Positions 63,828 through 64,000 of a stretch of 64,000 bases of DNA are shown in pieces. How positions within the stretch are numbered: position 1 is the first letter of the stretch; each line of letters starts with the position of its first letter. The stretch is from Alitta virens (taxonomy: Eukaryota; Annelida; Polychaeta; Phyllodocida; Nereididae), in assembly GCA_932294295.1 (NCBI GenBank), contig OW028581.1:39557495-39621494 (forward strand), given 5' to 3'. A program made the translations under genes and the position numbers. The notes below the pieces were generated by a model. The model worked only from the letters and a program-made list of their open reading frames with translations. It ran no database searches and was not told the origin of the DNA.

Positions 63828-64000
63828 CTGCAATGAACAGTAAAATGTCCTCATTAGTAAGTTTCAGTATGTTTGTTACGTGTCAATGTCAATGAACTAG
63901 TCCATTATTTTGCAGATTTCTAAGTTCTACGTCACTCCACAAACCTAGTTTTTCTAAATACAGAGCCATGTATAAGTTAGCAAACCCCACTGAATACACT
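63828..64000. other. Intron at right edge
   Basis: Starts with the acceptor GCAG before the 241-bp exon (minus strand) and runs off the window. No exon seen in the 173 bp available. Confidence 0.6.

Overview
This is a 64-kb stretch of nuclear DNA from an invertebrate animal. Genes have many short exons joined by GT-AG introns, long AT-rich introns and UTRs, AATAAA/ATTAAA poly(A) signals and many retroelement remnants. Single-copy relatives of PHF13/PHF23, METTL1, MFSD5 and TM7SF3, together with a secreted animal GH3 beta-xylosidase-like gene family, fit a marine invertebrate. A lophotrochozoan such as a mollusc or brachiopod is my best guess; amphioxus or a hemichordate cannot be excluded. 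This placement is inference from gene content only.

Layout. 1-20,000: two tandem, same-strand (minus) copies of a GH3 gene. Copy A is cut by the left window edge. Copy B is complete: 12 coding exons and 741 residues. The 5' flank of copy A carries about 5.8 kb of nested, dead LINE retrotransposons that are absent from the matching site beside copy B. 20,100-29,900: a plus-strand PHD-finger gene (PHF13/PHF23 type) with a CpG-rich promoter, a perfect CRE and a 3.6-kb 3'UTR rich in Pumilio-type sites. 30,000-33,412: METTL1 (tRNA m7G46 methyltransferase) on the minus strand, tail to tail with the PHD gene. Its first intron holds an 807-bp DNA transposon flanked by a 9-bp target duplication. 33,560-36,240: MFSD5 (molybdate-anion transporter) on the plus strand, head to head with METTL1.

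37,619-40,860: a plus-strand type II membrane sulfotransferase-like gene related to WSCD1/WSCD2 but without WSC domains. 41,591-about 50,000: TM7SF3 on the plus strand, 11 coding exons and about 561 residues. 51,060-64,000: a minus-strand gene for a very large Pro/Gly/Met/Gln-rich protein, at least 2,419 residues and open at the right edge. Almost all of it lies in one 6.8-kb exon containing a coding minisatellite. I do not recognise its family with confidence.

The genes do not form a pathway; this is ordinary mixed euchromatin. I did not find a clearly new multi-gene system. The most informative observations are the GH3 tandem duplication with an empty-site control for the LINE cluster, a LINE copy with a twin-priming-type inversion, the transposon with GAATTCGGC-type subterminal repeats, the Pumilio-site cluster, and the repeat-driven giant exon.
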